Notes under the pieces: model-generated
Database searches by the model: none
What the model was told of the DNA's origin: nothing
The model's input: only the letters and a program-made list of their open reading frames with translations
Origin: an uncultured Lachnospiraceae bacterium
Lineage (GTDB): Bacteria > Bacillota > Clostridia > Lachnospirales > Lachnospiraceae
Assembly (NCBI GenBank): GCA_910585635.1
Contig: CAJUFE010000017.1
Span: forward strand, 1-64,000
Direction of reading: 5' to 3'
Length of the DNA: 64,000 nt
In this document: piece by piece, positions 7,518 to 16,522 of the stretch
Position numbering within the stretch: position 1 is the first letter of the stretch
How the letters are laid out: each line of letters begins with the position of its first letter
Translations under genes and position numbers: made by a program

Positions 7518-8615
7518 TCACACGTTGAACCGGAACAAGATCACATCCCCGTCCTTCACCACATACTCCTTCCCTTCGGACCGCACCAGCCCCTTCTCCT
7601 TGGCGGCCGGATAGGTCTTGCAGTCTAAGAGGTCCTGATAGTTCACCACCTCGGCCCGGATGAAGCCCCGCTCGAAGTCGGAGTGGATCTTCCCGGCGGC
7701 CTGGGGCGCCTTGGTCCCCACCTTGATGGTCCAGGCCCGGGTCTCCGTGACACCGGCGGTCAGATAGCTGATCAGGCCCAAGATCCGATAGCTGGCGGCG
7801 ATCAGCTTGTCCAGCCCGGACTCCGTAAGGCCCAGATCTTCCAGGAACATGGCCTTCTCATCCTCGTCAAGCTCCGCGATCTCCTGCTCGATCTGGGCGC
7901 AGATCACAAAGACCTCGGACTCGTTCTCCGCGGCAAAGGTCCGGACCTTTTGGACATAGGGGTCTGATGCACCGTCGTCGGCCAGCTGGTCCTCCGCCAC
8001 ATTGGCCGCAAAGATCACCGGCTTTAAGGTCAGCAGGTTTAAGGAATCCACAAAGGCCAGCTCGTCCTCATCGGTGATCTCCAGGCTCTTCGCCAGCTTC
8101 CCTTCCTCCAGATGGGCTTTGATCCGCTTTAAGATCTCCACCTCCTTGGCCAGCTCTTTATTGTTGAAGGCGCCTTTTGCCGTCTTGGCGATCCGCCGCT
8201 CGATGATCTCCAGATCGGAGAAGATCAATTCCAGGTCGATCGTCTCGATGTCCCGCAGCGGATCCACACTGCCGTCCACATGGACCACATTCCCGTCCTC
8301 AAAGCACCGGACCACATGGATGATAGCATCTACCTCGCGGATGTTGGAGAGGAACTGGTTCCCCAGCCCTTCACCCTTAGAAGCGCCCTTCACCAGGCCG
8401 GCGATATCCACAAACTCGATCGTGGCCGGCGTGATCTTCGCCGAATCATACAGGGCCGCCAGCTGCTTTAACCGGGGATCCGGCACAGCCACCACACCGA
8501 TGTTGGGATCGATCGTACAGAAGGGATAATTCGCCGATTCCGCCCCGGCTTTGGTCAGAGAATTAAAAAGGGTGCTCTTGCCTACGTTCGGCAGTCCTAC
8601 GATACCTAATCTCAT
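7518..8615 (-). CDS. ychF: Redox-regulated ATPase YchF (Obg-like)
   Basis: Translation-associated P-loop NTPase of the Obg/OLA1 group, which prefers ATP and binds ribosomes. The 365 residues match the family. It starts MRLGIVGLPNVGKST (G1 loop), has the G3-like DIAGLVKGASKGEGLGN block, and ends with the TGS-type domain carrying GFIRAEVV and VVKDGDVILFRFNV. The frame is open to 8681, but ATG 8615 has AGGAAGG just upstream and begins at the conserved N-terminus. It is transcribed alone on the minus strand. Confidence 0.96.
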   Translation of the reverse strand: MRLGIVGLPNVGKSTLFNSLTKAGAESANYPFCTIDPNIGVVAVPDPRLKQLAALYDSAKITPATIEFVDIAGLVKGASKGEGLGNQFLSNIREVDAIIHVVRCFEDGNVVHVDGSVDPLRDIETIDLELIFSDLEIIERRIAKTAKGAFNNKELAKEVEILKRIKAHLEEGKLAKSLEITDEDELAFVDSLNLLTLKPVIFAANVAEDQLADDGASDPYVQKVRTFAAENESEVFVICAQIEQEIAELDEDEKAMFLEDLGLTESGLDKLIAASYRILGLISYLTAGVTETRAWTIKVGTKAPQAAGKIHSDFERGFIRAEVVNYQDLLDCKTYPAAKEKGLVRSEGKEYVVKDGDVILFRFNV

Positions 8616-8766
8616 GTCACATACCTTCCTATCTATAGACTCTCTCTTGTTCTTGCTTTTTGTTATAGATATCACAGCCATAAGGATACCATAGATCCGA
8701 GGGAAATGAAAGCATAAATTTTACCCCGCCTGTCGAAACCTCACACATCCTGTCGATCGAATAAAG

Positions 8767-8795
8767 TTGCATTTACACGACTTTAGGGTTAAAAT
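8767..8795 (+). promoter_or_regulatory. Candidate promoter for lgt
   Basis: TTGCAT (8767-8772), 17-nt spacer, TAAAAT (8790-8795), 45 nt before the lgt start. Confidence 0.5.
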
Positions 8796-8840
8796 GAGTT
8801 TTGGGATCGATCATTTTTAAAGAGGAGGGAGTTGTGCATC

Positions 8841-9713
8841 ATGACAACAAGCGGAGTGGATATCAGCTTTCCACATTTAGGCATCGCCATTCGTCATCTG
8901 CAGAACAGCATTACCATCTTCGGGTTCCGCATCGCCTTTTATGGGATCATCATCGGCTGCGGGATGCTGGCGGGTATCTGGCTGGCGCAAAAGGATGCAA
9001 AAAGACGGGGACAAGATCCGGAGCTGTATCTGGACTATGCCCTGTATGGGATCATCTGTGCGATCATCGGCGCACGTACATATTATGTGATCTTTGAATG
9101 GGACGCTTACAAAAATGACCTGCTCCAGATATTGAACCTGCGGGCAGGCGGGCTGGCCATATATGGCGGGGTGATCGGAGCGGTCCTTTCCCTGATCATC
9201 TTTGCCTGGCACAGGAAACAGTCATTTGTTTCGATGGCGGATACAGGTGTCCTTGGATTGGTTTTGGGACAGATCATCGGACGGTGGGGGAATTTTTTCA
9301 ACTGTGAGGCCTTTGGCGGCTACACAGACGGTCTGCTGGCTATGCGGATCAGACGATCCTTACCGAACCCATCCATGATCTCCCAGGAACTGATCGATCA
9401 TATCATCATAGAACAGGGGGTGGAATATATCCAGGTACATCCGACTTTTCTTTATGAGTCGCTTTGGAATCTATGTTTGCTCATCTTTATGCTGTGGTAT
9501 CGAAAACGGAAGAAATTTGACGGGGAGATGGTCTTGCTCTATTTTATCGGATATGGCATCGGCAGGTGTTGGATCGAAGGGCTCCGGACCGATCAGCTCC
9601 TGCTTTTTGGCACAGGGCTCCCGGTCTCGCAGTGCCTGTCCGTCGCCCTTGCTGCATCTTCGGCCTGTATCCTGCTCTGGAAGCGCAGGAAGATGGGACA
9701 GCTGATGCGCTGA
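8841..9713 (+). CDS. lgt: Prolipoprotein diacylglyceryl transferase
   Basis: Integral membrane enzyme that moves diacylglycerol from phosphatidylglycerol to the lipobox cysteine of prolipoproteins. The 290-residue protein has about seven hydrophobic segments, the GGLAIYGGVIGA block and the signature GRWGNFFNCEAFG. ATG 8841 has AGGAGGG 11 nt upstream; a TTG at 8832 is a weaker alternative. The TRAP binding protein at 47 kb carries a lipobox and is a plausible client. Confidence 0.95.
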   Translation: MTTSGVDISFPHLGIAIRHLQNSITIFGFRIAFYGIIIGCGMLAGIWLAQKDAKRRGQDPELYLDYALYGIICAIIGARTYYVIFEWDAYKNDLLQILNLRAGGLAIYGGVIGAVLSLIIFAWHRKQSFVSMADTGVLGLVLGQIIGRWGNFFNCEAFGGYTDGLLAMRIRRSLPNPSMISQELIDHIIIEQGVEYIQVHPTFLYESLWNLCLLIFMLWYRKRKKFDGEMVLLYFIGYGIGRCWIEGLRTDQLLLFGTGLPVSQCLSVALAASSACILLWKRRKMGQLMR

Positions 9714-9909
9714 CACGCTCGTTTGCGGACAGGCGCGTGTCATTGCATGGATATGGCTTTGATCGGCGAGGATACCGGTGTGCCCGTGCGATCAAAAATG
9801 CTACACGATATCTGGAGAGTAAGGCCGCCGCAGAGCGCTCCGCGAAACGGAGGGGTCTGCGCGGACAAGGAGTGACAAAAAGAGGATCGTGCAAAGAGGA
9901 GGCATCAGG

Positions 9910-10065
9910 ATGGAATTTTCAAAGAACGAATTGATAGAAAAGATCGAGGCGGTCAGGAAGAACCTGAACGCCAGCATCGATGAGAAAAAAGATTATGAAC
10001 AGATCTACCATCACAGTGTGGAGTTGGATCGGCTGATCGAACTATATATTGTGGCGGGTTATTAA
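9910..10065 (+). CDS. Spo0E-like aspartyl-phosphate phosphatase (small)
   Basis: A 51-residue protein with two amphipathic helices joined by a short turn. The second helix carries HHSVELDRLIELYI, which matches the Spo0E-family signature (SxELD near the end). Known members dephosphorylate Spo0A~P or related response regulators and so delay sporulation. The GAGGAGGCATCAGG sequence before the ATG supplies the ribosome binding site. A strong terminator follows 17 nt after the stop. Its place between lgt and the dcw/spoIIG block fits a sporulation-capable host, but which response regulator it acts on is unknown. Confidence 0.8.
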   Translation: MEFSKNELIEKIEAVRKNLNASIDEKKDYEQIYHHSVELDRLIELYIVAGY

Positions 10066-10081
10066 AGCGATACATTTTCCT

Positions 10082-10107
10082 GGAAGGGCATGGCCCTTCC
10101 TTTTTTT
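10082..10107 (+). terminator. Rho-independent terminator after the Spo0E-like gene
   Basis: GGAAGGGC (10082-10089), loop ATG, GCCCTTCC (10093-10100), then seven T. A textbook intrinsic terminator that separates lgt/spo0E-like from the mraZ promoter. Confidence 0.92.
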
Positions 10108-10132
10108 GTCTCTCTTTTTAAGTAAATATTTC

Positions 10133-10161
10133 TTGCTATTTTCTACCGGATGTAATAGAAT
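10133..10161 (+). promoter_or_regulatory. Promoter of the dcw cluster (PmraZ)
   Basis: TTGCTA (10133-10138), 17-nt spacer, TAGAAT (10156-10161). It lies directly upstream of the 10-bp MraZ boxes. Confidence 0.7.
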
Positions 10162-10170
10162 AATGGTACG

Positions 10171-10210
10171 AGTGGTGGAAAGTGGTGGAAAGTGGCACAA
10201 AGGGGAAACC
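10171..10210 (+). promoter_or_regulatory. MraZ-box operator array
   Basis: Four 10-bp direct repeats begin at 10171, 10181, 10191 and 10201: AGTGGTGGAA twice, then AGTGGCACAA and AGGGGAAACC. The 10-bp phase and GTGG core match known MraZ operators, where MraZ binds tandem GTGG-type boxes just upstream of its own gene. This predicts autoregulation of the division cluster. Confidence 0.8.
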
Positions 10211-10249
10211 GGGTGGTCCGGTGCGTTGAGATGAGTGGCGGTGGTCTGT

Positions 10250-10675
10250 ATGTTCATGGGTGAATACAATCATACAGTCGATGCGAAGGGGCGATTGATC
10301 GTCCCTTCTAAGTTCAGGGAGCAGCTAGGAGATGAATTCGTGGTCACGAAAGGATTGGACGGCTGCTTATTTGTATATGAAAATACCGAGTGGAAGGTCC
10401 TGGAAGAAAAGCTGCACACACTCCCCTTAACGAACGCCAATGCCAGAAAATTTTCCCGCTTCTTCCTGGCCGGAGCGACTTCCTGTGAAGTAGACAAGCA
10501 GGGGAGGATCCTCCTCCCGCAGATCCTACGGGATTTTGCGGGGATAGAGAAGGAGGCCGTGCTGGTGGGCGTGGGCAGCCGGATCGAGATCTGGTCCAGA
10601 GAACGCTGGCTGGAGGCAAACTCGTATGACGACATGGAAGAGATCGCAGAAAATATGGAGGGACTGGGGATCTGA
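10250..10675 (+). CDS. mraZ: Transcriptional regulator MraZ
   Basis: Ring-forming DNA-binding protein that controls the dcw operon. The 141-residue protein has two SpoVT/AbrB-like halves: MFMGEYNHTVDAKGRLIVPS at the start and EVDKQGRILLPQILR in the second half, the two duplicated DxKGR(L/I) motifs of the family. I chose ATG 10250 because the family begins MFMGEY; an in-frame GTG at 10235 is possible. The stop overlaps the rsmH start by one base. The operator array lies 40 nt upstream of the start. Confidence 0.93.
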   Translation: MFMGEYNHTVDAKGRLIVPSKFREQLGDEFVVTKGLDGCLFVYENTEWKVLEEKLHTLPLTNANARKFSRFFLAGATSCEVDKQGRILLPQILRDFAGIEKEAVLVGVGSRIEIWSRERWLEANSYDDMEEIAENMEGLGI

Positions 10676-11631
10676 TGGGGGAGAATGGCAGTGCCGATCA
10701 CTTTGAGCACGTACCGGTCCTGTTAGAGGAGACGATCGACAGTCTGCAGGTGGTGCCGGATGGCATCTATGTGGACGGCACATTAGGCGGGGGAGGACAT
10801 GCGTCCCTGCTGTGTAGCCGCTTAGGCGATAAAGGCAGACTGATCGGGATCGACCAGGATGAGGCGGCTATCGCGGCGGCATCGGAGAGGCTGGCGGTCT
10901 TTGGCAGCCGGGTAACGATCGTCAGGAGCAGCTACGGGGCATTTTCTCAGGTGTTAGATGATCTGGGGATCCACGAAGTGGATGGGATCTACCTGGACCT
11001 TGGCGTATCCTCTTATCAGCTGGACACGCCGGAGAGAGGCTTTACCTACCGGCAGGATGTACCCTTGGATATGCGGATGGATAGGAGGAAGAGGGAGACA
11101 GCGGCAGACATCGTGAACAACTACAGCCAGCAGGAGCTGTACCGTGTCATCCGGGACTACGGGGAGGATCGTTTTGCCAGGAACATCGCCAGACATATCG
11201 TGGAGAGGCGAAAGGAAAGGCCGATCCAGACCACAGGAGAGCTGGCAGAGATCGTCAAGGCGGCGATCCCGGCGAAGATGCGGGCTTCAGGCGGCCATCC
11301 GGCCAAGCAGACCTTCCAGGCCCTGCGCATCGAACTGAACGGGGAACTGGATGTGCTGAACGCTTCGATCGATCAGATGATCTGCTCCTTAAGGCCGGGG
11401 GGAAGGCTGGCGGTCATCACCTTCCATTCCCTGGAGGATCGGATCGTAAAGAACAAGTTCAGAGAGAATGAGAGACCTTGTATATGTCCGCCGGACTTTC
11501 CGGTGTGCGTGTGCGGCAGAAAGAGCAGAGGGAGGGTGATCACCAGGAAGCCGATCGTTCCGACGAAGGAAGAGGAAGAGCGGAACCATCGCTCTAAGAG
11601 CGCGAAGCTGCGTGTCTTCGAGAGAGGATAA
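10675..11631 (+). CDS. rsmH: 16S rRNA (cytosine1402-N4)-methyltransferase
   Basis: SAM-dependent methyltransferase acting on C1402 of 16S rRNA. At 318 residues it has the expected HVPVLLEETID opening, the SAM-binding block DGTLGGGGHASLL, YLDLGVSSYQLD, the RPGGRLAVITFHSLEDRIVK block and a CxCPPDFPVCVCG cysteine cluster. Translation is coupled to mraZ through a TGATG overlap. Second gene of the dcw cluster, as in most Firmicutes. Confidence 0.96.
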   Translation: MGENGSADHFEHVPVLLEETIDSLQVVPDGIYVDGTLGGGGHASLLCSRLGDKGRLIGIDQDEAAIAAASERLAVFGSRVTIVRSSYGAFSQVLDDLGIHEVDGIYLDLGVSSYQLDTPERGFTYRQDVPLDMRMDRRKRETAADIVNNYSQQELYRVIRDYGEDRFARNIARHIVERRKERPIQTTGELAEIVKAAIPAKMRASGGHPAKQTFQALRIELNGELDVLNASIDQMICSLRPGGRLAVITFHSLEDRIVKNKFRENERPCICPPDFPVCVCGRKSRGRVITRKPIVPTKEEEERNHRSKSAKLRVFERG

Positions 11632-11662
11632 GGAACGAGGGCGCAAAAGGAGATCGGATGAT

Positions 11663-11680
11663 GGTCCGGGGATCCGGACC
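11663..11680 (+). other. Short GC hairpin between rsmH and ftsL
   Basis: GGTCCGG, loop GGAT, CCGGACC, followed by GTTTTAG. It is too weak to be called a true terminator but could modulate read-through into ftsL. Confidence 0.35.
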
Positions 11681-11753
11681 GTTTTAGGGGTATGGATAAG
11701 GAGGTCGCTGTGCACGGGACAGCCGTGGACAGCAAAGGGAAGGAGGACCTGAT

Positions 11754-12239
11754 ATGGCACAGACAAAGCGGCCACAGCATATGAAAAGCTATGTGGAAGG
11801 CAACACGGTACGAAAGCTGGAGCCGGTCCAGGTCCCGGTAAAACGGGAGCAGACATCGGAAAAGGTCCGCAGGAGGGCAGAAGACCGCAGGGTGAGGCGC
11901 AATCAGGAAAAGGCCCTCCAGATGGATCTGCCTTTTGTCATCGCACTTACGGCGGCATCGATCTGTACGCTGTACATATGTGTGGACTATCTGCATATGC
12001 AGTCTTCCATAGCGGCCAGGATCCATAACATCGAGCAGTATGAAAAGGAACTGGAGGTCTTGAAGGCGGAAAATGACGCGATGGAGACCAGTATCAATAC
12101 CTACGTGGATCTGGACTATGTCTACAAGGTAGCCACAGAGGAGCTGGGCATGGTACATGCGGATCGAGATCAGGTCATTACCTATAACAAGACGGAAAGC
12201 GAGTATGTAAGGCAGTATGATGATATCCCGAAACACTGA
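11754..12239 (+). CDS. ftsL: FtsL-like divisome protein
   Basis: A 161-residue bitopic membrane protein: a basic cytoplasmic N-terminus, one transmembrane helix at about residues 60-80 (LPFVIALTAASICTLYICV), then an extracytoplasmic coiled coil (IEQYEKELEVLKAENDAME). This layout and its place between rsmH and the first PBP gene identify it as FtsL, which works with FtsQ/DivIB and DivIC to activate septal synthesis. Sequence similarity in the family is weak, so the call rests on topology and synteny. AGGAGG lies 8 nt before the ATG. The PBP start lies inside its last codons. Confidence 0.82.
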   Translation: MAQTKRPQHMKSYVEGNTVRKLEPVQVPVKREQTSEKVRRRAEDRRVRRNQEKALQMDLPFVIALTAASICTLYICVDYLHMQSSIAARIHNIEQYEKELEVLKAENDAMETSINTYVDLDYVYKVATEELGMVHADRDQVITYNKTESEYVRQYDDIPKH

Positions 12240-14541
12240 GCAGCCCGGCAAAAAGAAGAAAAAGAACGGCCCACGTCTGTTCGTAACGTATATGCAGGAA
12301 AAGCTGGCGGTCACTGTGATGGTGATCTCGCTGGCTTTGTTTGCATTGATCCTGGTACTCTATAATATCATCAAGGTCAACAAAAAAGATTATACCCAGA
12401 TCGTGTTGTCCCAGCAGCAGTATGACAGCCGGGTGATCCCCTACAAGCGGGGCGATATCGTGGACCGGAACGGGACCTTTCTGGCCACCAGCGAGAAGGT
12501 CTATAATCTGATCCTGGACCCCAAGCAGATCATGTGGGACAGGGAACGCTACCTGGAGCCTACACTGACCGCTCTTTCCCAGGTCTTTGACTATGATAAA
12601 GAGGAACTGAGGAAGCTGATCCTGGACCACAGCGACAGCGCCTATATCCGTTATGCCAGGCAGCTGAGCTATGACGAGAAGAACGCTTTCAAGAGCCTCC
12701 AGGAGGAGATGGACAAAGCCTATCAGCAGGCGGGCTCACAGGAAAGGGTCCGGGGCGTCTGGTTTGAGGATGAATATAGACGGACGTACCCGTATGCCTC
12801 CCTGGCCTGCAATGTGGTGGGATTTTCCCAGGGTGACGGGAGCACAGGTATCGGCGGCATCGAGCAGTATTATAACGACCAGCTGATCGGCGTGAACGGA
12901 CGTGAGTATGGCTATCTGAACGAGGAGACGAACTTAGAGCGGGTGATCAAGCCGGCTTCTAACGGGAACCGGGTGGTCTCCACCATCGACGTGAAGATCC
13001 AGCAGATCGTGGAGCAGCACATCGACGAGTGGGAGGCGGCTACCGGGAGCGATATGAGCGCCGCGATTGTCATGGATCCCAATAACGGGGAAGTGCTGGC
13101 CATGACCAATAAGAACCGGTTCGATCTGAACGATCCCAAAGACCTGGGCGGCCGGTATTCCCAGACAGAGCTGCGCCAGTTCGGGATCTTGGAGGCGATC
13201 GACGACTACCACAGGAAGAACCCGGATACCCCCAGACTGACAGAGACCCAGGTCCGGGAGTATTATACGGAGGATGAGATCTTGTCACTGGGGACCCAGG
13301 TAGCCTGGAACAAGGTGTGGCGGAATTTCTGCATCAGCGATACCTATGAGCCGGGATCCCCTCAGAAGATCTTTACCATAGCGGCGGCCTTGGAGGAGGG
13401 GGTGCTCACCGGAAAAGAGAGCTTTGAATGCGATGGCTTCCAGGAGATCAATGGGGAGATGGTCCACTGTGTGAAGACCAGCGGCCATGGCTGGCTGGAT
13501 GTGACCGAATCCCTGATGCAGTCCTGTAATGACGCGCTGATGCAGATCGTGGCCATGCTGGGAAAGGAGCGGTTCAGCAAATACCAGCAGATGTTCGGCT
13601 TTGGCTCCAGGACAGGGATCGACCTGCCGGGGGAGGCCGATACAGGGACCCTGGTCTATAAGGCGGAGGATATGCGTCCCATCGACCTGGCCACCAATTC
13701 CTTTGGACAGAACTATAACTGTACCATGATCCAGATGGCGGCCGCCTACTGCTCGGTGATCAACGGCGGTTCTTACTATGAGCCCCATGTGGTGAAGCAG
13801 ATCATCAATGAACAGGGCTTTGTGGTGGAGGAGGTGGAGCCGAAGCTGGTCCGGGAGACCGTGTCGGCCACCACGGCCGCTTTTATCCGCCAGGCCCTGC
13901 TGCGCACGGTATCAGAGGGCACCGGGGCGGCGGCTAAGGTGGAAGGCTATAAGGTAGGGGGGAAGACCGGGACGGCGCAGAAGTATCCCCGGAAGGACCG
14001 GAACTATCTGGTATCTTTTGCCGGCTTTGCCCCTGTGGACGATCCTAAGGTCCTGGTCTATGTGGTGATCGATGTCCCCCATGTGGAGGATCAGCCCCAC
14101 AGTGTCTACGCCTCCACGATCGTTAAGGAGATCTTGGCCGATGTGCTCCCTTATCTGAACGTGTTCTCCGACCTGGACCTTGCGGATCCGTCGGAGGGGG
14201 TGGAGAGCCAGCTGCCCCAGGAGGAAGGGATCTCCCAAGGAGAGGGGCTGACCGGAGAAGGGGCAGAGGAGCCGGAGACGGAGCCCGAGACCAAGGTCTA
14301 TGAGACCGATGAATATATAGAGCCCGTCGCAGAAGGCGGAGGAGGAGAAGAGGACCCGGAGGGCGAGAGCGGGGAAGGCACGGAGGGTGAGAGCACGGCA
14401 GGGGAAGGAGAACGCCCCGCAGGCGGAGGCTCCACCGAAGGAGAGCGTCCCGCAGGCGGGGGCTCCACCGGAGGAGAACGCCCTGCAGGCGGGGGCTCCA
14501 CCGAAGGAGAGCGTCCCGCGGGCGGGGACCCTGCGGGATGA
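12217..14541 (+). CDS. Class B penicillin-binding protein (FtsI/PBP2-like) with repetitive tail
   Basis: Membrane-anchored D,D-transpeptidase for septal peptidoglycan. A single TM helix lies near residues 28-50, then a PBP-dimer domain (RGDIVDRNGTFLATSEK) and the transpeptidase domain. Catalytic motifs are SPQK (Ser381), SCN (Ser436) and KTGT (Lys583); SPQK replaces the more usual STFK. After about residue 650 comes a Glu/Gly/Pro-rich, probably disordered tail ending in four 11-residue repeats (GERPAGGGSTE). The start overlaps ftsL by 23 nt. At 774 residues it is longer than usual, all of the excess being the tail. Confidence 0.9.
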   Translation: MMISRNTEQPGKKKKKNGPRLFVTYMQEKLAVTVMVISLALFALILVLYNIIKVNKKDYTQIVLSQQQYDSRVIPYKRGDIVDRNGTFLATSEKVYNLILDPKQIMWDRERYLEPTLTALSQVFDYDKEELRKLILDHSDSAYIRYARQLSYDEKNAFKSLQEEMDKAYQQAGSQERVRGVWFEDEYRRTYPYASLACNVVGFSQGDGSTGIGGIEQYYNDQLIGVNGREYGYLNEETNLERVIKPASNGNRVVSTIDVKIQQIVEQHIDEWEAATGSDMSAAIVMDPNNGEVLAMTNKNRFDLNDPKDLGGRYSQTELRQFGILEAIDDYHRKNPDTPRLTETQVREYYTEDEILSLGTQVAWNKVWRNFCISDTYEPGSPQKIFTIAAALEEGVLTGKESFECDGFQEINGEMVHCVKTSGHGWLDVTESLMQSCNDALMQIVAMLGKERFSKYQQMFGFGSRTGIDLPGEADTGTLVYKAEDMRPIDLATNSFGQNYNCTMIQMAAAYCSVINGGSYYEPHVVKQIINEQGFVVEEVEPKLVRETVSATTAAFIRQALLRTVSEGTGAAAKVEGYKVGGKTGTAQKYPRKDRNYLVSFAGFAPVDDPKVLVYVVIDVPHVEDQPHSVYASTIVKEILADVLPYLNVFSDLDLADPSEGVESQLPQEEGISQGEGLTGEGAEEPETEPETKVYETDEYIEPVAEGGGGEEDPEGESGEGTEGESTAGEGERPAGGGSTEGERPAGGGSTGGERPAGGGSTEGERPAGGDPAG
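14407..14538 (+). repeat. 33-bp in-frame tandem repeats in the PBP tail
   Basis: Four consecutive 33-bp units start at 14407, 14440, 14473 and 14506, encoding GERPAGGGSTE or close variants. The last unit diverges (ending GGDPAG) and runs straight into the stop. Confidence 0.9.
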
Positions 14542-14631
14542 GGACACTCTGCAGACGGAGCGCGTCCGGCGTGCGAGGACCTGCTGGATGAAGGGCAGAT
14601 CCCCACATAAATAGGACGGCCGGTTCATATA

Positions 14632-16458
14632 ATGGAGAAAAAGGTGACCATGCCAAGCCGGATGGGCACCGGGGTACAGGAGCCGGTCATGAATGTAAAC
14701 CAGACCTGTCACAGAGGGAGGACGATGGTCCTCTATCTCCTGTTATCGCTCATGATGATCGGATCGGTAGGCCGTCTGTTCTATCTGATGATCTGCCGTT
14801 CCCAGTACTATTCCGCTAAGGCGGAGGATCTGCACCAGAGAGAAAGGGCGATCAAGGCGGCCAGAGGACGGATCTTGGACCGGAACGGTGTGGTCCTGGC
14901 GGACAACCGGACTGTCTGTACGATCTCCGTGATCCATAACCAGGTGGCAGATCCCCAGGAGACGATCGCCGTCCTGTCCAGGGAACTGGGGCTTTCGGAG
15001 GAGGAAGTCCGAAAGAAGGTGGAAAAAAGGAGCTCCCGGGAAGTGATCCGTTCCAATGTGGAGAAGGAGCTGGGCGATAAGATCAGGAGCTTTAAGCTGG
15101 CCGGGGTCAAGGTGGATGAAGACTACAAGCGGTATTACCCTTACGGCAGCCTGGCTTCCAAGGTCCTTGGGTTCACCGGAGGGGACAATCAAGGGGTGAT
15201 CGGACTGGAGGTCAAGTATGAGGCATATCTGAAGGGGACTAACGGGACGATCCTCACCCTGGCCGACGCGGCGGGTGTGGAGATCGAGAACGGCAAGGAG
15301 GAGCGGCTGGAGCCGGTGGCCGGGAATGACCTGATCACCAGCCTGGACGTGAACATCCAGCAGTACGCCCAGCAGCTGGCCTATGAGACCATGGAGAAGA
15401 AGAACGCCAAGGGCGTCTCGATCCTGGTGATGGACCCCAGGAACGGAGCCATACTGGCGCTGGCCAATGTACCGGAGTTCGATCTGAACGACCCCTTTAC
15501 CTTAGACCAGAACCTGGTCAGCGAGAGCGCCAGGCTGAAGGCGGCCCAGGAAGCGGCCGGGGGGGCCACGGCCCAGGACAGGCGGGACAGGATGTGGCGG
15601 AACAGCTGTGTCAGCGATACCTATGAGCCTGGCTCCACCTTCAAGATCATCACCGCGGCCGCCGGGCTGGAGGCCGGTGTGGTCCATCTGGAGGACCGTT
15701 TTTCCTGCCCGGGCTTTAGGATCGTGGAGGACCGGAAGATCCGCTGCCATAAGGTGGGCGGGCATGGAGGGGAAGATTTTCTCCAGGGGATGATGAACTC
15801 CTGCAATCCGGTGCTGATCGATGTGGGACAGCGCCTGGGCGTGGAGGGCTATTATGGGTATTTTGAGCAGTTTGGGTTAAAGGCAAAGACAGGCATCGAT
15901 ATCCCGGGAGAAGCCTCCACGATCATGCACAAGAAGGAGGCCATGGGGCCGGTCGAATTAGCCACGGTCTCCTTTGGCCAATCCTTTCAGATCACGCCCG
16001 TGCAGCTGGTGGCGACGGTCTCCTCGATCATCAATGGCGGGGAGCGGGTGACGCCCCATTTCGGCGTTGCGGTCCAGTCTTCCGACAAGACCTGGATGCG
16101 GAGCTTTTCTTATCCGCTGGGAAGGAGGATCCTGTCAGAGGAGACCAGTCAGACCATGCGGTATATCTTAGAGCAGGTGGTATCTCAGGGCAGCGGGAAG
16201 AAGGCCGCGATCGAGGGCTTTCGGATCGGGGGCAAGACCGCGACATCGGAAAAGCTCCCCAGGAGCTTAAAGCGGTACATCTCCTCTTTTATCGGCTTCG
16301 CCCCTGCAGACGATCCCCAGGTGATCGCGCTGATCACCATCGACGAGCCGGAAGGGATCTACTACGGCGGGACCATCGCGGCGCCGGTGATCGGCGAGCT
16401 GTTCAGGAATATCCTTCCCTTTTTGGGGATCCAAGAGACTGGAGAGAGCGGCCGATGA
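14632..16458 (+). CDS. Class B penicillin-binding protein, SpoVD-like
   Basis: Second transpeptidase of the cluster, in the position of spoVD (spore cortex) in Firmicutes. It has a TM helix near residues 34-54, RGRILDRNGVVLADN at the start of the dimerisation domain, STFK (Ser335), SCN in MNSCNPV, and GGKTATSEK where the canonical KTG box would be (Lys535), so Gly is replaced by Ala. There is no C-terminal PASTA domain. ATG 14632 has only a weak ribosome binding site; ATG 14689, in frame with AGGAG upstream, is a good alternative and keeps the TM segment. Division PBP versus sporulation PBP is not decided by sequence. Confidence 0.85.
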   Translation: MEKKVTMPSRMGTGVQEPVMNVNQTCHRGRTMVLYLLLSLMMIGSVGRLFYLMICRSQYYSAKAEDLHQRERAIKAARGRILDRNGVVLADNRTVCTISVIHNQVADPQETIAVLSRELGLSEEEVRKKVEKRSSREVIRSNVEKELGDKIRSFKLAGVKVDEDYKRYYPYGSLASKVLGFTGGDNQGVIGLEVKYEAYLKGTNGTILTLADAAGVEIENGKEERLEPVAGNDLITSLDVNIQQYAQQLAYETMEKKNAKGVSILVMDPRNGAILALANVPEFDLNDPFTLDQNLVSESARLKAAQEAAGGATAQDRRDRMWRNSCVSDTYEPGSTFKIITAAAGLEAGVVHLEDRFSCPGFRIVEDRKIRCHKVGGHGGEDFLQGMMNSCNPVLIDVGQRLGVEGYYGYFEQFGLKAKTGIDIPGEASTIMHKKEAMGPVELATVSFGQSFQITPVQLVATVSSIINGGERVTPHFGVAVQSSDKTWMRSFSYPLGRRILSEETSQTMRYILEQVVSQGSGKKAAIEGFRIGGKTATSEKLPRSLKRYISSFIGFAPADDPQVIALITIDEPEGIYYGGTIAAPVIGELFRNILPFLGIQETGESGR

Positions 16459-16522
16459 TCCCTGCAAAAAGACATATACTACTTACTATCATCCTTAATA
16501 CATAAGAATCCGAGGTGTCCGT

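Noticed and set aside
9714..9909. Coding remnant after lgt
   Set aside because: Open frames here extend from shadows of lgt and show no protein-like composition or ribosome site.
11373..12314. Long minus-strand ORF across rsmH and ftsL
   Set aside because: It is the antisense shadow of two well-supported plus-strand genes and has no family features.
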